Positions 1 to 6,173 of a stretch of DNA of 9,899 nucleotides are shown here, one piece after another. The stretch covers positions 1 through 9,899 of the forward strand of contig JADGNT010000115.1 in NCBI GenBank assembly GCA_017883345.1, read 5' to 3'. The notes under the pieces were generated by a model that was given only the letters and a program-made list of their open reading frames with translations, did no database searches and had not been told where the DNA came from. The position numbers and the translations under genes are program-made. Each line of letters begins with the position of its first letter. The stretch's first letter is position 1. This stretch comes from Candidatus Solibacter sp. GTDB lineage: Bacteria; Acidobacteriota; Terriglobia; Bryobacterales; Bryobacteraceae.

Positions 1-9
1 GGGAGGTAT

Positions 10-561
10 ATGGAAGGCATCGACATACAGGCGATTGTACGGCAGGCGGTACAGGAGTTCGTGAACAACGAACAGGCGAAGACGGAGCCGGCGCACAAGG
101 CAGAGTTGCAGGAGGAACGGAAGCGCCGGGAGCAACTGGAGCGCCGGTTGAACGAACTGGTGGAAGAGAACAAGCGCAGCCGCAAGATGGCGGCGGAAGC
201 GGAGCGGAGCTCGACGGTGCGCGCCGAACTGCAGCGTTTGGGAGTAGGCAAGATCGATCTTGCGTTCAGAGCGGTGCAGGACGGGATCGTGCGGACCGAG
301 GACGGGCGGCTAGTAGCCCGCAACGAGGCCGGCGAAACGCCGTTGAAGGAATACCTGACCGCCTTCGTGAACGAGAATCCGGAGTTTCTCCCGGCGCGGA
401 TTGCCGGGGGCACGGGGATGACGGCCACCCTGAAAGCTCCGGTGGCAGGCCGGGAGACGGTGGACCTGGAGCGGATACGCCCCGGGATGAGCGCCGAGGA
501 AATGCAGCGGGTACGAGAGGAAATCGTGCGCGTGGCGTCGCAGACCCTGAAGGGGCTGTGA
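10..561 (+). CDS. Putative capsid scaffolding protein
   Basis: This 183-residue protein lies immediately upstream of the coat gene, the usual place for a capsid scaffold, which would line the inside of the procapsid during assembly. Residues about 28-75 are densely charged (Glu/Lys/Arg with regular Leu) and should form a long coiled coil. A more ordered middle (about 80-130, with KIDLAFRAV and PLKEYLTAFV) is followed by a Gly-rich hinge (IAGGTGMTA) and a C-terminal charged helix (about 158-180), which in scaffolds commonly contacts the coat subunit. The layout resembles Gp20-type scaffolds, but I see no diagnostic motif. The start ATG follows a good Shine-Dalgarno sequence, GGGAGG at 1-6. Function is inferred from position, coiled coil and size; a coat-associated minor structural protein is the alternative. 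Confidence 0.65.
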   Translation: MEGIDIQAIVRQAVQEFVNNEQAKTEPAHKAELQEERKRREQLERRLNELVEENKRSRKMAAEAERSSTVRAELQRLGVGKIDLAFRAVQDGIVRTEDGRLVARNEAGETPLKEYLTAFVNENPEFLPARIAGGTGMTATLKAPVAGRETVDLERIRPGMSAEEMQRVREEIVRVASQTLKGL

Positions 562-575
562 AGAGAACCATGGCA

Positions 576-589
576 GGGCAGGAATGCCC
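576..589 (+). other. Small RNA hairpin before the coat gene
   Basis: In the 75-base gap between the scaffold and coat genes, GGGCA (576-580) can pair with TGCCC (585-589) around a GGAA tetraloop. It is followed by an A-rich stretch and the coat ribosome binding site GAGGGAG (623-629). The hairpin could protect or delimit a processed coat mRNA, but a 5-bp stem in GC-rich DNA can arise by chance. No convincing promoter was recognised in this gap. Confidence 0.25.
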
Positions 590-636
590 GCGGCGTGGGT
601 GTAGTGAAAGAACAAACCTTTTGAGGGAGAGAACGA

Positions 637-1548
637 ATGGCAGCAATTACTTCGAGTAACGTCGCGAATGCGATTGTCAAGCTGGTGGCGGTCGACGCAC
701 TGCCGGTACTGGTAGGGAACCTCGTGATGGGGAACCTGGTGAATCGCGATTACGAGCCGGTGCTGGCGCAAGCCGGCGACACGGTAAACGTGCCGATTCC
801 GCCGACGATGGTGGCGAACAACATCGCCGAGGGCGGGACGGTGCAGACGCAGAATCCGAGTCTGGGGAACGCACAGATCGTGCTGAACACGCACGCGGAA
901 GCGACATTCCAGATTCCGGATGTGACCAAGGTGCTGGCGGTGCCGGATCTGCTGAAGATCTACATGGAGCCGGCGGTAGCGGCGATCGCGCAGAAGATCG
1001 AAAGCGATCTGCTGGCGCTATACGCGGGGTTCACGGCGAACAGTCCGGTGGGGACGCCGGGGACGGCGATCACGGAAGCCATCATCGACGCGGCGGAGAC
1101 GGCGCTATTCTTGGCGAAGGTGCCGCCGGGCGAGCAGAAGTTCATGGTGGTGGACGCGGCCACGTACTCGGCGTGGCGGCAGATTCCGCGGTTCAGCGAA
1201 TTCCAGACGGCGGGCGACGCGGGACTGCGGTCGCTGATCGACGGCAGCGTGGGAAAGATCAAGGACTTCTTCGTGTTCCGCTCGCAGTTCGTGCAGAAGA
1301 CGGGCAGCGGTCCGGTGACGACGCACAATATAGCATTTACGAAAAGCGCTTTGGGCCTGGTGGTGCGGCGGCTGCCGCAGCCGTTGCCGGGGACTGGCGC
1401 GATCGCGGAGTATGCGGAGCTGGGCAACTTCGGGATGCGGGTGGTGATGAGCTACCAGCCGAACACGCTGGCGCAGCAGTTCACGGTGGACGTGCTGTAC
1501 GGCTGCGGAGTGCTGCGGAACTCGTCGGGCGTGCAGGTGAACACCTAA
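637..1548 (+). CDS. Major capsid (coat) protein, P22-like/HK97 fold
   Basis: This 303-residue protein builds the icosahedral shell. The N-terminal half matches the pattern of the P22 coat-like family: NLVNRDYEPVLAQAGDTVNV (residues 33-52) then IPP, an extended arm-like region, NTHAEATFQIPDV (84-96), and a long helix with EPAVAAIAQKIESDLLALY (111-129), equivalent to the HK97-fold spine. The region KFMVVDAATYSAWRQIPRF (168-186) is the typical 'validated value, then sample residue' stretch of coat P-domains, and the C-terminus is beta-rich (GNFGMRVVMSYQPN). It is somewhat shorter than P22 gp5, and no large inserted domain is apparent. GAGGGAG at 623-629 gives a strong ribosome binding site seven bases before the ATG, fitting a highly expressed protein. 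The scaffold gene precedes it and small connector-type genes follow. Confidence 0.85.
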   Translation: MAAITSSNVANAIVKLVAVDALPVLVGNLVMGNLVNRDYEPVLAQAGDTVNVPIPPTMVANNIAEGGTVQTQNPSLGNAQIVLNTHAEATFQIPDVTKVLAVPDLLKIYMEPAVAAIAQKIESDLLALYAGFTANSPVGTPGTAITEAIIDAAETALFLAKVPPGEQKFMVVDAATYSAWRQIPRFSEFQTAGDAGLRSLIDGSVGKIKDFFVFRSQFVQKTGSGPVTTHNIAFTKSALGLVVRRLPQPLPGTGAIAEYAELGNFGMRVVMSYQPNTLAQQFTVDVLYGCGVLRNSSGVQVNT

Positions 1549-1557
1549 GGAGCGTGA

Positions 1558-1589
1558 CGGCATCCCGCCTCATGAGGGGCGGGATGCCG
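1558..1589 (+). other. Strong RNA hairpin after the coat gene
   Basis: Ten bases past the coat stop codon, 1558-1569 (CGGCATCCCGCC) and 1578-1589 (GGCGGGATGCCG) form a perfect 12-bp stem. A T-G and a C-G pair (1570-1571 with 1576-1577) extend it inward, leaving an ATGA loop. There is no downstream T tract, so it is not a classic intrinsic terminator. It could protect the 3' end of coat mRNA, partly stop transcription, or act with Rho. A second copy of GGGGCGGGATG at 1600-1610 can compete for the same left arm. Confidence 0.6.
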
Positions 1590-1647
1590 GGCGGGTAGGG
1601 GGGCGGGATGTGCCCGGCGCGGCGGAGGAAGAGCTGCGGAGGAAGAA

Positions 1648-1682
1648 CGCCCCCACGAATGGGGGCGGCAGCCTGAAAGGCT
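1648..1682 (+). other. Two further small RNA hairpins
   Basis: CGCCCCCA (1648-1655) pairs with TGGGGGCG (1660-1667) around a CGAA loop, an exact 8-bp stem. Immediately after it, AGCCT (1670-1674) pairs with AGGCT (1678-1682) around GAA. Together with the hairpin at 1558-1589 they fill the only sizeable non-coding gap in the window. The paired, evenly spaced layout looks like a dispersed intergenic repeat of the host or a structured 5' leader for the downstream genes. This reading is inference. Confidence 0.4.
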
Positions 1683-1710
1683 ACGCTACGGAAAAACCAA
1701 GAGAGAGAAA

Positions 1711-1717
1711 AGGAAGG
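1711..1717 (+). promoter_or_regulatory. Ribosome binding site fixing the start at 1721
   Basis: AGGAAGG sits just before ATG 1721. The reading frame is open further upstream to a GTG at 1610, but that extension would translate straight through the hairpins, so this site decides in favour of 1721. The spacing is short (three bases from the last G). Confidence 0.6.
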
Positions 1718-1720
1718 CAA

Positions 1721-2047
1721 ATGGATCTACAGATGTATTACCAGAAGATTCGCGAGACGGAAGCGAAGATCCCGGATGAGTTTCCACTGATGGTGAGCAT
1801 GGAGACACCGGACGGGGGAAAGTGCGGCACGAGGACGGAGGTGCCGCGCCGGCTGGCTGCCAAGCTGCTGGTGGAGGGGCTGGCCCGCGTGGCGTCGAAA
1901 GACGAGGCGAAAGCGCATCGCGCGGCGCTGGCGGAGGCCCAGCGAATGGCGGAGCGGGAGGCGGCGGCGGCGAGGCTCCAGTTGACGGTGTTATCCACCA
2001 CGGAGCTTGACCGGCTGCGGAGCGAGGCGCGGAGCACCAAAGAGTAG
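1721..2047 (+). CDS. Small helical head-region protein, function unknown
   Basis: This 108-residue protein begins MDLQMYYQKIRETEAKIPDE. It has a short beta-like segment (FPLMVSMETPDGGKCGTRTE, about 21-40), then a long Ala/Glu/Arg-rich helix (about 42-90) that is probably a coiled coil, and a polar tail. I recognise no catalytic motif. Its place between the coat protein and the connector suggests a small virion or assembly protein, for example a head-decoration or adaptor protein, but this rests on gene order alone. The last codons and stop are followed within 10 bases by the next start. Acidic and basic residues are balanced, which does not suggest a DNA-binding protein. Confidence 0.6.
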   Translation: MDLQMYYQKIRETEAKIPDEFPLMVSMETPDGGKCGTRTEVPRRLAAKLLVEGLARVASKDEAKAHRAALAEAQRMAEREAAAARLQLTVLSTTELDRLRSEARSTKE

Positions 2048-2057
2048 GCGGCACACG

Positions 2058-2810
2058 ATGGCATTGTTCACGGACGGCGCGGTTACGAGCATCGAAGATC
2101 TGAGGGGGCACGACACGCAGTTGCTGAATGTGGCAACCGTCGAGGGCATCGACGTGACACGGAAGCTGGCGTTGGCACATGAGGAACTCTGCGTAGAAGT
2201 GGCGGGGCTGCTGGGGCGGCTCGGGCTGCCAGGGCAACTGAGCGCGCCGGCGGCGATCCAGCAGGTGGTGGTGACGCCACCGCTCAAGCTCTGGCATATT
2301 TTCCGGACGCTGGAAATGGTGTATGGGGACGCATACAACAGTCAACTGAACGACCGGTATGCGGGGAAGCGGGACGAATACCACGAGATGGTGAAGTGGG
2401 CGTACAACCAGGTGATCCAAGGCGGGCTGGGGATCGTCACGGACCCGATGGAGCAGGCGGCAACGCCGGTGGTGCGGCCATCGGCGGGCGGACTGGCAGA
2501 CGGCACGTATTACGTCGCCATCGCGTGGACCAATGCGGCGGGTGAAGAGGGGGCGAGTTCGGCACCGGCGACGATCCAGGTGTCGGGCAGTTCCTTCGCG
2601 GTACAGACGACCGCGCCGCCGAATGTTAAGGGATGGAACGTGTACTGCGGGACTAGCCCGGCGACGATGACGATACAAGATTCTCCGACCTTGGCGCCGG
2701 GGCAGACATGGGTGCAGCCGGACACTTTGTCCACAACGGGACGGCTGGCCGGCAGCGGGCAAACGCCGACTTACCGGCTGCCGGTGCCGCGGACGATAAA
2801 GAGGGGCTGA
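2058..2810 (+). CDS. Putative head-tail connector with C-terminal FN3-like domain
   Basis: This 250-residue protein has two parts. Residues 1-130 are helical (EGIDVTRKLALAHEELCVEV, LKLWHIFRTLEMVYGDAY, YHEMVKWAYNQVI), like the helix-bundle adaptors that dock under the portal. Residues about 140-240 form a beta-rich module with the signature TYYVAIAWTNAAGEEG, then KGWNVYCGTSPATMT and a Gln-Thr-Trp strand, typical of Ig/FN3-like domains on phage virions. The same pattern recurs in the tail-tip protein at residues about 748-842. ATG 2058 is preferred over an in-frame TTG at 2007 because that one lies inside the previous gene; the ribosome site is weak, so translational coupling is likely. The stop overlaps the next start by one base (TGATG). 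The connector role is inferred from position; a minor head protein is possible. Confidence 0.6.
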   Translation: MALFTDGAVTSIEDLRGHDTQLLNVATVEGIDVTRKLALAHEELCVEVAGLLGRLGLPGQLSAPAAIQQVVVTPPLKLWHIFRTLEMVYGDAYNSQLNDRYAGKRDEYHEMVKWAYNQVIQGGLGIVTDPMEQAATPVVRPSAGGLADGTYYVAIAWTNAAGEEGASSAPATIQVSGSSFAVQTTAPPNVKGWNVYCGTSPATMTIQDSPTLAPGQTWVQPDTLSTTGRLAGSGQTPTYRLPVPRTIKRG

Positions 2811-3310
2811 TGACAAGCAAAATTGGAAGCGCGGCGACGGCCAAAATAGTGCAGCGGATCACGGGGCCGAGCGGAGTGAATGCGGGCCTGGGGGCGCTGA
2901 CACAAGGGGAACGGGAGTTTGCGGGCCTGGTGGACACTTCACAGGTGCGGGCGCAAAACGTGGCGGCCGAGATGGCGGAGCGTGCGCTGGGAGTGAAGTA
3001 CCCGGCGGTGAACGTGTACTGCGAAAAGATCGTGAACGATCTGCGGGAGAAGTTCCAGACGTTCTCGGGGCGGGTGCAGATGGCGATCGAGTTGCGGCAA
3101 TCGCAGGACCGGTTGGAGGGGATACAGGACCGTCTGGAAGTCTATGTGGACGCGACGATGCAGATGCTGGATGGGAACCGGGGCGATTGGGGCGACGGGA
3201 TGTTCTACGGCGGCGGATACGAGGTGGCGTTCGGAGCGGTGAAGCAGGGCGGGAAGAATTTCATGCAGGTGGCAAAAGTCACTTTCGAGATCGGGGTAAA
3301 CAGGAACTAG
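2810..3310 (+). CDS. Putative tail terminator / tail completion protein
   Basis: This 166-residue protein sits directly before the tail tube gene, the position of lambda gpU/gpZ and other tail terminators or neck proteins that cap the tail tube and join it to the head. The middle has the pattern expected of that fold: YPAVNVYCEKIVNDL (65-79) leads to a beta/alpha region with FSGRVQMAIELRQSQDRLEG (85-104), a long helix (to about 119), a Gly-rich loop (GDWGDGMFYGGGYE), then a closing strand VAKVTFEIGV (154-163). The paired 'sugar-like loop then strand' ending is common in tube-capping proteins. The ATG at 2810 overlaps the preceding stop, so the two are probably translationally coupled; GAGGGG at 2801-2806 serves as ribosome site. 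The assignment is inference from order and fold pattern. Confidence 0.55.
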   Translation: MTSKIGSAATAKIVQRITGPSGVNAGLGALTQGEREFAGLVDTSQVRAQNVAAEMAERALGVKYPAVNVYCEKIVNDLREKFQTFSGRVQMAIELRQSQDRLEGIQDRLEVYVDATMQMLDGNRGDWGDGMFYGGGYEVAFGAVKQGGKNFMQVAKVTFEIGVNRN

Positions 3311-3311
3311 T

Positions 3312-4484
3312 ATGTCTACATATATTTCGTCCAACGCGAATCGATTCTACACGGCGTTGGAGAGTGGGTACGGGGAAGTAGGATCGATCACGGCCACCAA
3401 TCGGATTCCGGCGGTCAAGCTCGGGATCCAACAGCAGGTGGAGACAGGGACGCGGCGCGACAAGACGGGGAGCCGTACGTTCGCGGGTGTGCCGGCCGGA
3501 GTGAGGCGGCGCACGGATTTCGATTTGCAGACGTACTTGACGAGTTGGGACAAGACGGCGGCAGGGCCGGGATACGGTCCTCTGTTCGAGGCGGCGCTGG
3601 GCGGGAGTGCGGCGCGGTTCGGCGGAGGGACTGTGGCATCGAGCACGGCGGAGGGGCGACTCGGATTCGGAGGGGCGCACGGGCTGGCGGCGGGGCAGGC
3701 AGTGTGCTACGGGGGCGAGATCCGGTTCGTGGCGGCGATTGTGGATGCGCAGACGGTACAACTGAATGCGCCGTTTCTGGTGTTGCCGGCGGCGGGAGCG
3801 GCGATCACGGCGACGGTGACATATGCTCCGGCGACGGAGTTGAAGAGCGTGAGCATCTTCGACTACTGGAGTCCGGCGACGGCGGTGCAGCGGCTGCTAT
3901 GCGGAGCGGGGGTGGACCAGATGGAGATTCTGGTGAATGGGGATTACCACGAATTCCACTTCAAGGGGGTCGCGAAGGACGTGATGGACAGCGCGAGCTT
4001 CGAGGCCGGCGCGGCGCAATTGCAGAGCTTTCCGGCGGAGCCAGCGGTGGCGGCGTTCGATTACTCGATCGTGCCGGGGCACATGGGGCAGGCGTGGTTG
4101 GGGACGGGGCCATCGCGGTTCTGCACGATCACGGCAGCGACGATCGCAATGAAGAACGCACTGGACACGAGGAACCGGGAATTCGGACCGTGCGGGGCAC
4201 TGGCGATTTCACCGGGACAGCGCACGGTGACGGCGGCTTTCGACCTTTACACGCGGGACGACGATGCCACGAAGGAGTTGTACCAGGCGGCGCGGCAACA
4301 ATCGCCAATCAGCGTGATGTTCCAACTGGGCGAGACCGAAGGGCAGTTGATGGGCGTGTACCTGAAGAGCGTGGTGCCGGAAGTGCCGGAGTTCGACGAC
4401 GGGCAAAACCGGCTGCAGTGGCGTTTCCGGGCATCGCGGGCACAGGGGACGGTGGACGATGAAATTTCCGTGGCATTCGGATAA
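3312..4484 (+). CDS. Major tail tube protein
   Basis: This 390-residue protein would polymerise into the tail tube (gpV-like role). It lies just before the frameshifting chaperone gene, the standard place. The N-terminus (MSTYISSNANRFYTALESGY, then RIPAVKLGIQQQVETGTRRDKTG) resembles tube proteins, followed by TDFDLQTYLTSWD. Residues about 119-176 (from FGGAHGL through GGEIRFVAAIVDAQTVQLNA) look like a separate small beta module inserted in the tube fold. The core resumes with SVSIFDYWSP, NGDYHEFHFKG (209-219), a GHMGQAWLG stretch (256-264) and ends AQGTVDDEISVAFG. ATG 3312 is one base after the previous stop. At 390 residues it is longer than lambda gpV, mostly because of the inserted module and the extended C-terminal half. 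Confidence 0.75.
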   Translation: MSTYISSNANRFYTALESGYGEVGSITATNRIPAVKLGIQQQVETGTRRDKTGSRTFAGVPAGVRRRTDFDLQTYLTSWDKTAAGPGYGPLFEAALGGSAARFGGGTVASSTAEGRLGFGGAHGLAAGQAVCYGGEIRFVAAIVDAQTVQLNAPFLVLPAAGAAITATVTYAPATELKSVSIFDYWSPATAVQRLLCGAGVDQMEILVNGDYHEFHFKGVAKDVMDSASFEAGAAQLQSFPAEPAVAAFDYSIVPGHMGQAWLGTGPSRFCTITAATIAMKNALDTRNREFGPCGALAISPGQRTVTAAFDLYTRDDDATKELYQAARQQSPISVMFQLGETEGQLMGVYLKSVVPEVPEFDDGQNRLQWRFRASRAQGTVDDEISVAFG

Positions 4485-4881
4485 GGGAAAGGTGGCGGAC
4501 GGAAACGCCGGGGGCAGTTACGCCAGCGAAGCGGTGGTAGAATCGCGGGCGGTTCCGGGGGTAAGGTTCACGCTGGCGAAGATGTCCTTCGGGCGGCGGG
4601 TGGAATTGATGCGGCGGGTTCGGGAGCTGGCGCGGCGGGCGGAGTTCCTGGCGGCTAGCGAAGGCTCGGGCGACAAGATGGATGCGGCGCTGCTGCAGTC
4701 TGAAATCGAACGGGTCTTTGTGATGTGGGGCGTGAAGGCGGTCTCGGGGCTGGTGGTGGATGCCCGTGTGGCGGGCCCGGAACTGCTGGCCGAGGCGGGC
4801 CCCGAGGAGCTATTCCGGGAGGCGCTGGCGGCGGTCCGCAGAGAGACCGGGTTGAGCGAAGAAGAAAGAAAAAACTCCTAG
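4459..4881 (+). CDS. Tail assembly chaperone, short form (gpG-like)
   Basis: This 140-residue protein overlaps the end of the tube gene by 26 bases and lies where lambda gene G lies, between tube and tape measure. It is mostly helical: FTLAKMSFGRRVELMRRVRELARRAEFLAA (37-66), LLQSEIERVFVMWGVKAV (78-95) and PEELFREALAAVRRET (115-130). Such proteins coat the tape measure in the cell and are absent from the mature virion. Sequence similarity among these chaperones is very low, so the call rests on position, size, helical make-up and above all the slippery heptamer a few codons before its stop codon (TAG at 4879-4881). The coding overlap upstream implies translational coupling to the tube gene. 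Confidence 0.7.
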   Translation: MKFPWHSDKGKVADGNAGGSYASEAVVESRAVPGVRFTLAKMSFGRRVELMRRVRELARRAEFLAASEGSGDKMDAALLQSEIERVFVMWGVKAVSGLVVDARVAGPELLAEAGPEELFREALAAVRRETGLSEEERKNS

Positions 4882-5216
4882 TCGCCTTCCATTTTCAATT
4901 CTCCAACCAGGCCGGTTGGGAGTGCGACGGGTGCCGGAGGAGCGGCCTGGAGGTCCGCCGGCGGTGCGGGTGGCTGGGGTTGCCGCAGGACGGCAAAGCG
5001 GCGCCGGTGTGGGCGCGGAAGACGGTGGCAATCGAAAGCTGCCCCAAGTCTTACATCACGGCGGAGAGCGAAGGGCTGGTTGAGGACTTCCTGGTACGGC
5101 GACGGCTCGGCGGGACGAGCTTCGGGGAGTTGAGCGCGCGGCAGGTGGAGGGATTCCTGATTCTGGAGCAGGCGCTGGCGGCGGAGAATCCTGCTGGGCG
5201 GCGGGCAGAGAGATGA
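4459..5216 (+). CDS. Tail assembly chaperone, long frameshift form (gpGT-like)
   Basis: A -1 slip at 4869-4875 would join residues 1-139 of the short chaperone to 113 further residues read from CTC at 4875 to TGA at 5214-5216, giving about 252 residues. The extension has no ATG, GTG or TTG of its own between the slip site and its first three cysteines, and no other gene explains 4882-5212. It carries the pattern C-X2-C-X10-C-X24-C, ends in helical segments (SEGLVEDFLVRRRLGG, GELSARQVEGFLILEQ), and would be the T domain that recruits tail tube subunits to the tape measure. The stop overlaps the ATG of the next gene as ATGA. The frameshift itself is inferred from the sequence; expression has not been shown. 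Confidence 0.75.
4869..4875 (+). promoter_or_regulatory. Programmed -1 frameshift site, A_AAA_AAC
   Basis: The heptamer AAAAAAC is positioned exactly as X_XXY_YYZ in the chaperone frame (AAA 4870-4872, AAC 4873-4875), six bases before the frame-0 stop region. Slippage by one base back puts both tRNAs on AAA codons and continues into the open T frame. A weak stem, CCAACC (4903-4908) with GGTTGG (4914-4919), lies 27 bases downstream, further than the usual stimulatory distance. The purine-rich GAAGAAGAAAG stretch upstream may act as a modest Shine-Dalgarno-like stimulator. Confidence 0.8.
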
Positions 5217-6172
5217 AAATGGCGAGCACAACACAAGACGAGCTTTATCGGGCACTTCTGGCGGTATCGGGGCAGCAAACGCCGGCCCTTGGGGATGCAA
5301 ACGCGATGCTGGCCGATGTCATCGCGCAGCTTCGCGAGGTGGGGAGCAGTGTCCCGACGGCGGCGCCGGTGAGCAACAGGCCGACGACGACAACGTCGCA
5401 GGACAGCGGGAGCACGGATCGGGCGTTGCTGGCGGTATCGGGGCAGCAAACGCCGGCCATTGCGGATGCAAACGCGCTGCTGGCCGATGTCATCGCGCAG
5501 CTTCGAGAGGTGCCGAGCAGTGTCCCGACGGCGGCACCGGCGAGCAACACGCCGACTACGACAACGTCGCAGGACAGCGGGAGCACGGATCGGGCGTTGC
5601 TGGCGGTATCGGGGCAGCAAACGCCAGCCATTGGGGATGCAACCGCGATGCTGGCCGATGTGATCGCGCAGATTGGCGAGCTGCGCAGCAGTAGCCCGAC
5701 GCCGTTGGCGGCGAGCAAGACGCAGACTACGGCGCAGACAACGTCGAACGACAGCGGGAGCACGTTGGGATCGGTGGCATCCACGGTGCTGACGAGCGGT
5801 TTCGGGCTGGCGCCATTGATCAGCGGGCTGGTGAGTCTGTTTAGCGGGGGAGATGCAGCGGCGCCTCCGCCGCTGGTGAAATACGCACTGCCGGCGGCGG
5901 TCGATTTCCAGGCAGCGGAGAGCCAGGGGCAAGTGACCGGAGTGGATTACAACCAGATGGGAATGCCGCGGAGCTATGCACCAGCGGCGGCAAGCGGGAG
6001 CGCGAATGGCACAGCGAATGGCACTGGGAATGGCGCGGCGCCGCAGATCACGGTCAACGTGCAGGCGATGGATGCGCGCTCTTTCATGGACCGGAGCAAC
6101 GACATCGCGCTGGCGGTGCGGGACGCGATGCTCAATCTGAACGCGATCAACGACGTGGTGAACGAGCTTTGA
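5213..6172 (+). CDS. Short tape-measure-like protein with 57-residue repeats
   Basis: This 319-residue protein occupies the tape-measure slot after the frameshifted chaperone. Residues 13-69, 70-126 and about 127-185 are three copies of one unit: a helix (RALLAVSGQQTPA through LADVIAQLREV) plus a Ser/Thr/Pro linker ending SQDSGSTD. Then comes a hydrophobic segment (about 184-212, GLAPLISGLVSLF), which could span a membrane, as in tape measures that help DNA pass the host membrane. A Pro/Ala region, an Asn/Gly/Thr stretch (262-275), and a C-terminus ITVNVQAMDARSFMDRSNDI (279-298) followed by helices resemble tape-measure C-termini. Fully helical, 319 residues would span only about 48 nm, so the tail would be very short for a siphovirus. 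ATG 5213 (overlapping the previous stop as ATGA) or 5219 could start it. Other roles, such as a virion-associated protein, remain possible. Confidence 0.55.
   Translation: MKMASTTQDELYRALLAVSGQQTPALGDANAMLADVIAQLREVGSSVPTAAPVSNRPTTTTSQDSGSTDRALLAVSGQQTPAIADANALLADVIAQLREVPSSVPTAAPASNTPTTTTSQDSGSTDRALLAVSGQQTPAIGDATAMLADVIAQIGELRSSSPTPLAASKTQTTAQTTSNDSGSTLGSVASTVLTSGFGLAPLISGLVSLFSGGDAAAPPPLVKYALPAAVDFQAAESQGQVTGVDYNQMGMPRSYAPAAASGSANGTANGTGNGAAPQITVNVQAMDARSFMDRSNDIALAVRDAMLNLNAINDVVNEL
5249..5767 (+). repeat. Three tandem 171-bp coding repeats
   Basis: The units begin at CGG codons 5249, 5420 and 5591, with an exact 171-bp (57-codon) period between the first three starts. Units 1 and 2 are close to identical at DNA level, including the shared run starting GCGGTATCGGGGCAGCAAAC; the third is more diverged near its end and has two extra codons. 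In-frame units of this kind can gain or lose copies by recombination without breaking the gene. Confidence 0.85.
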
Positions 6173-6173
6173 T

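Noticed and set aside
1558..1589. Classic rho-independent terminator after the coat gene
   Set aside because: The stem is strong but is followed by G-rich sequence with no T tract, and the downstream genes continue the same module, so full termination is not supported.
1610..1720. N-terminal extension of the small helical protein from a GTG at 1610
   Set aside because: It would translate through stable hairpins, has low-complexity composition, and ATG 1721 has its own ribosome site AGGAAGG.
1686..2816. Long minus-strand reading frame of 376 codons
   Set aside because: It lies antisense to three well-supported genes and is Arg/Pro/His-rich, as expected for a GC-rich shadow frame.
3545..4462. 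Plus-strand 305-codon frame inside the tail tube gene
   Set aside because: It is Gly/Arg-rich and lies in an alternative frame of the tube gene, which has clear conserved-type motifs.
4725..5216. Independent gene starting at ATG 4725
   Set aside because: That start lies deep inside the chaperone gene and its first part is Gly/Arg-rich shadow sequence; only the part after the slippery site has real protein character.
5249..5767. Repeats considered as a CRISPR array or other non-coding array
   Set aside because: The units are 171 bp, contiguous, in frame and encode a regular protein repeat, without short repeat-spacer structure.
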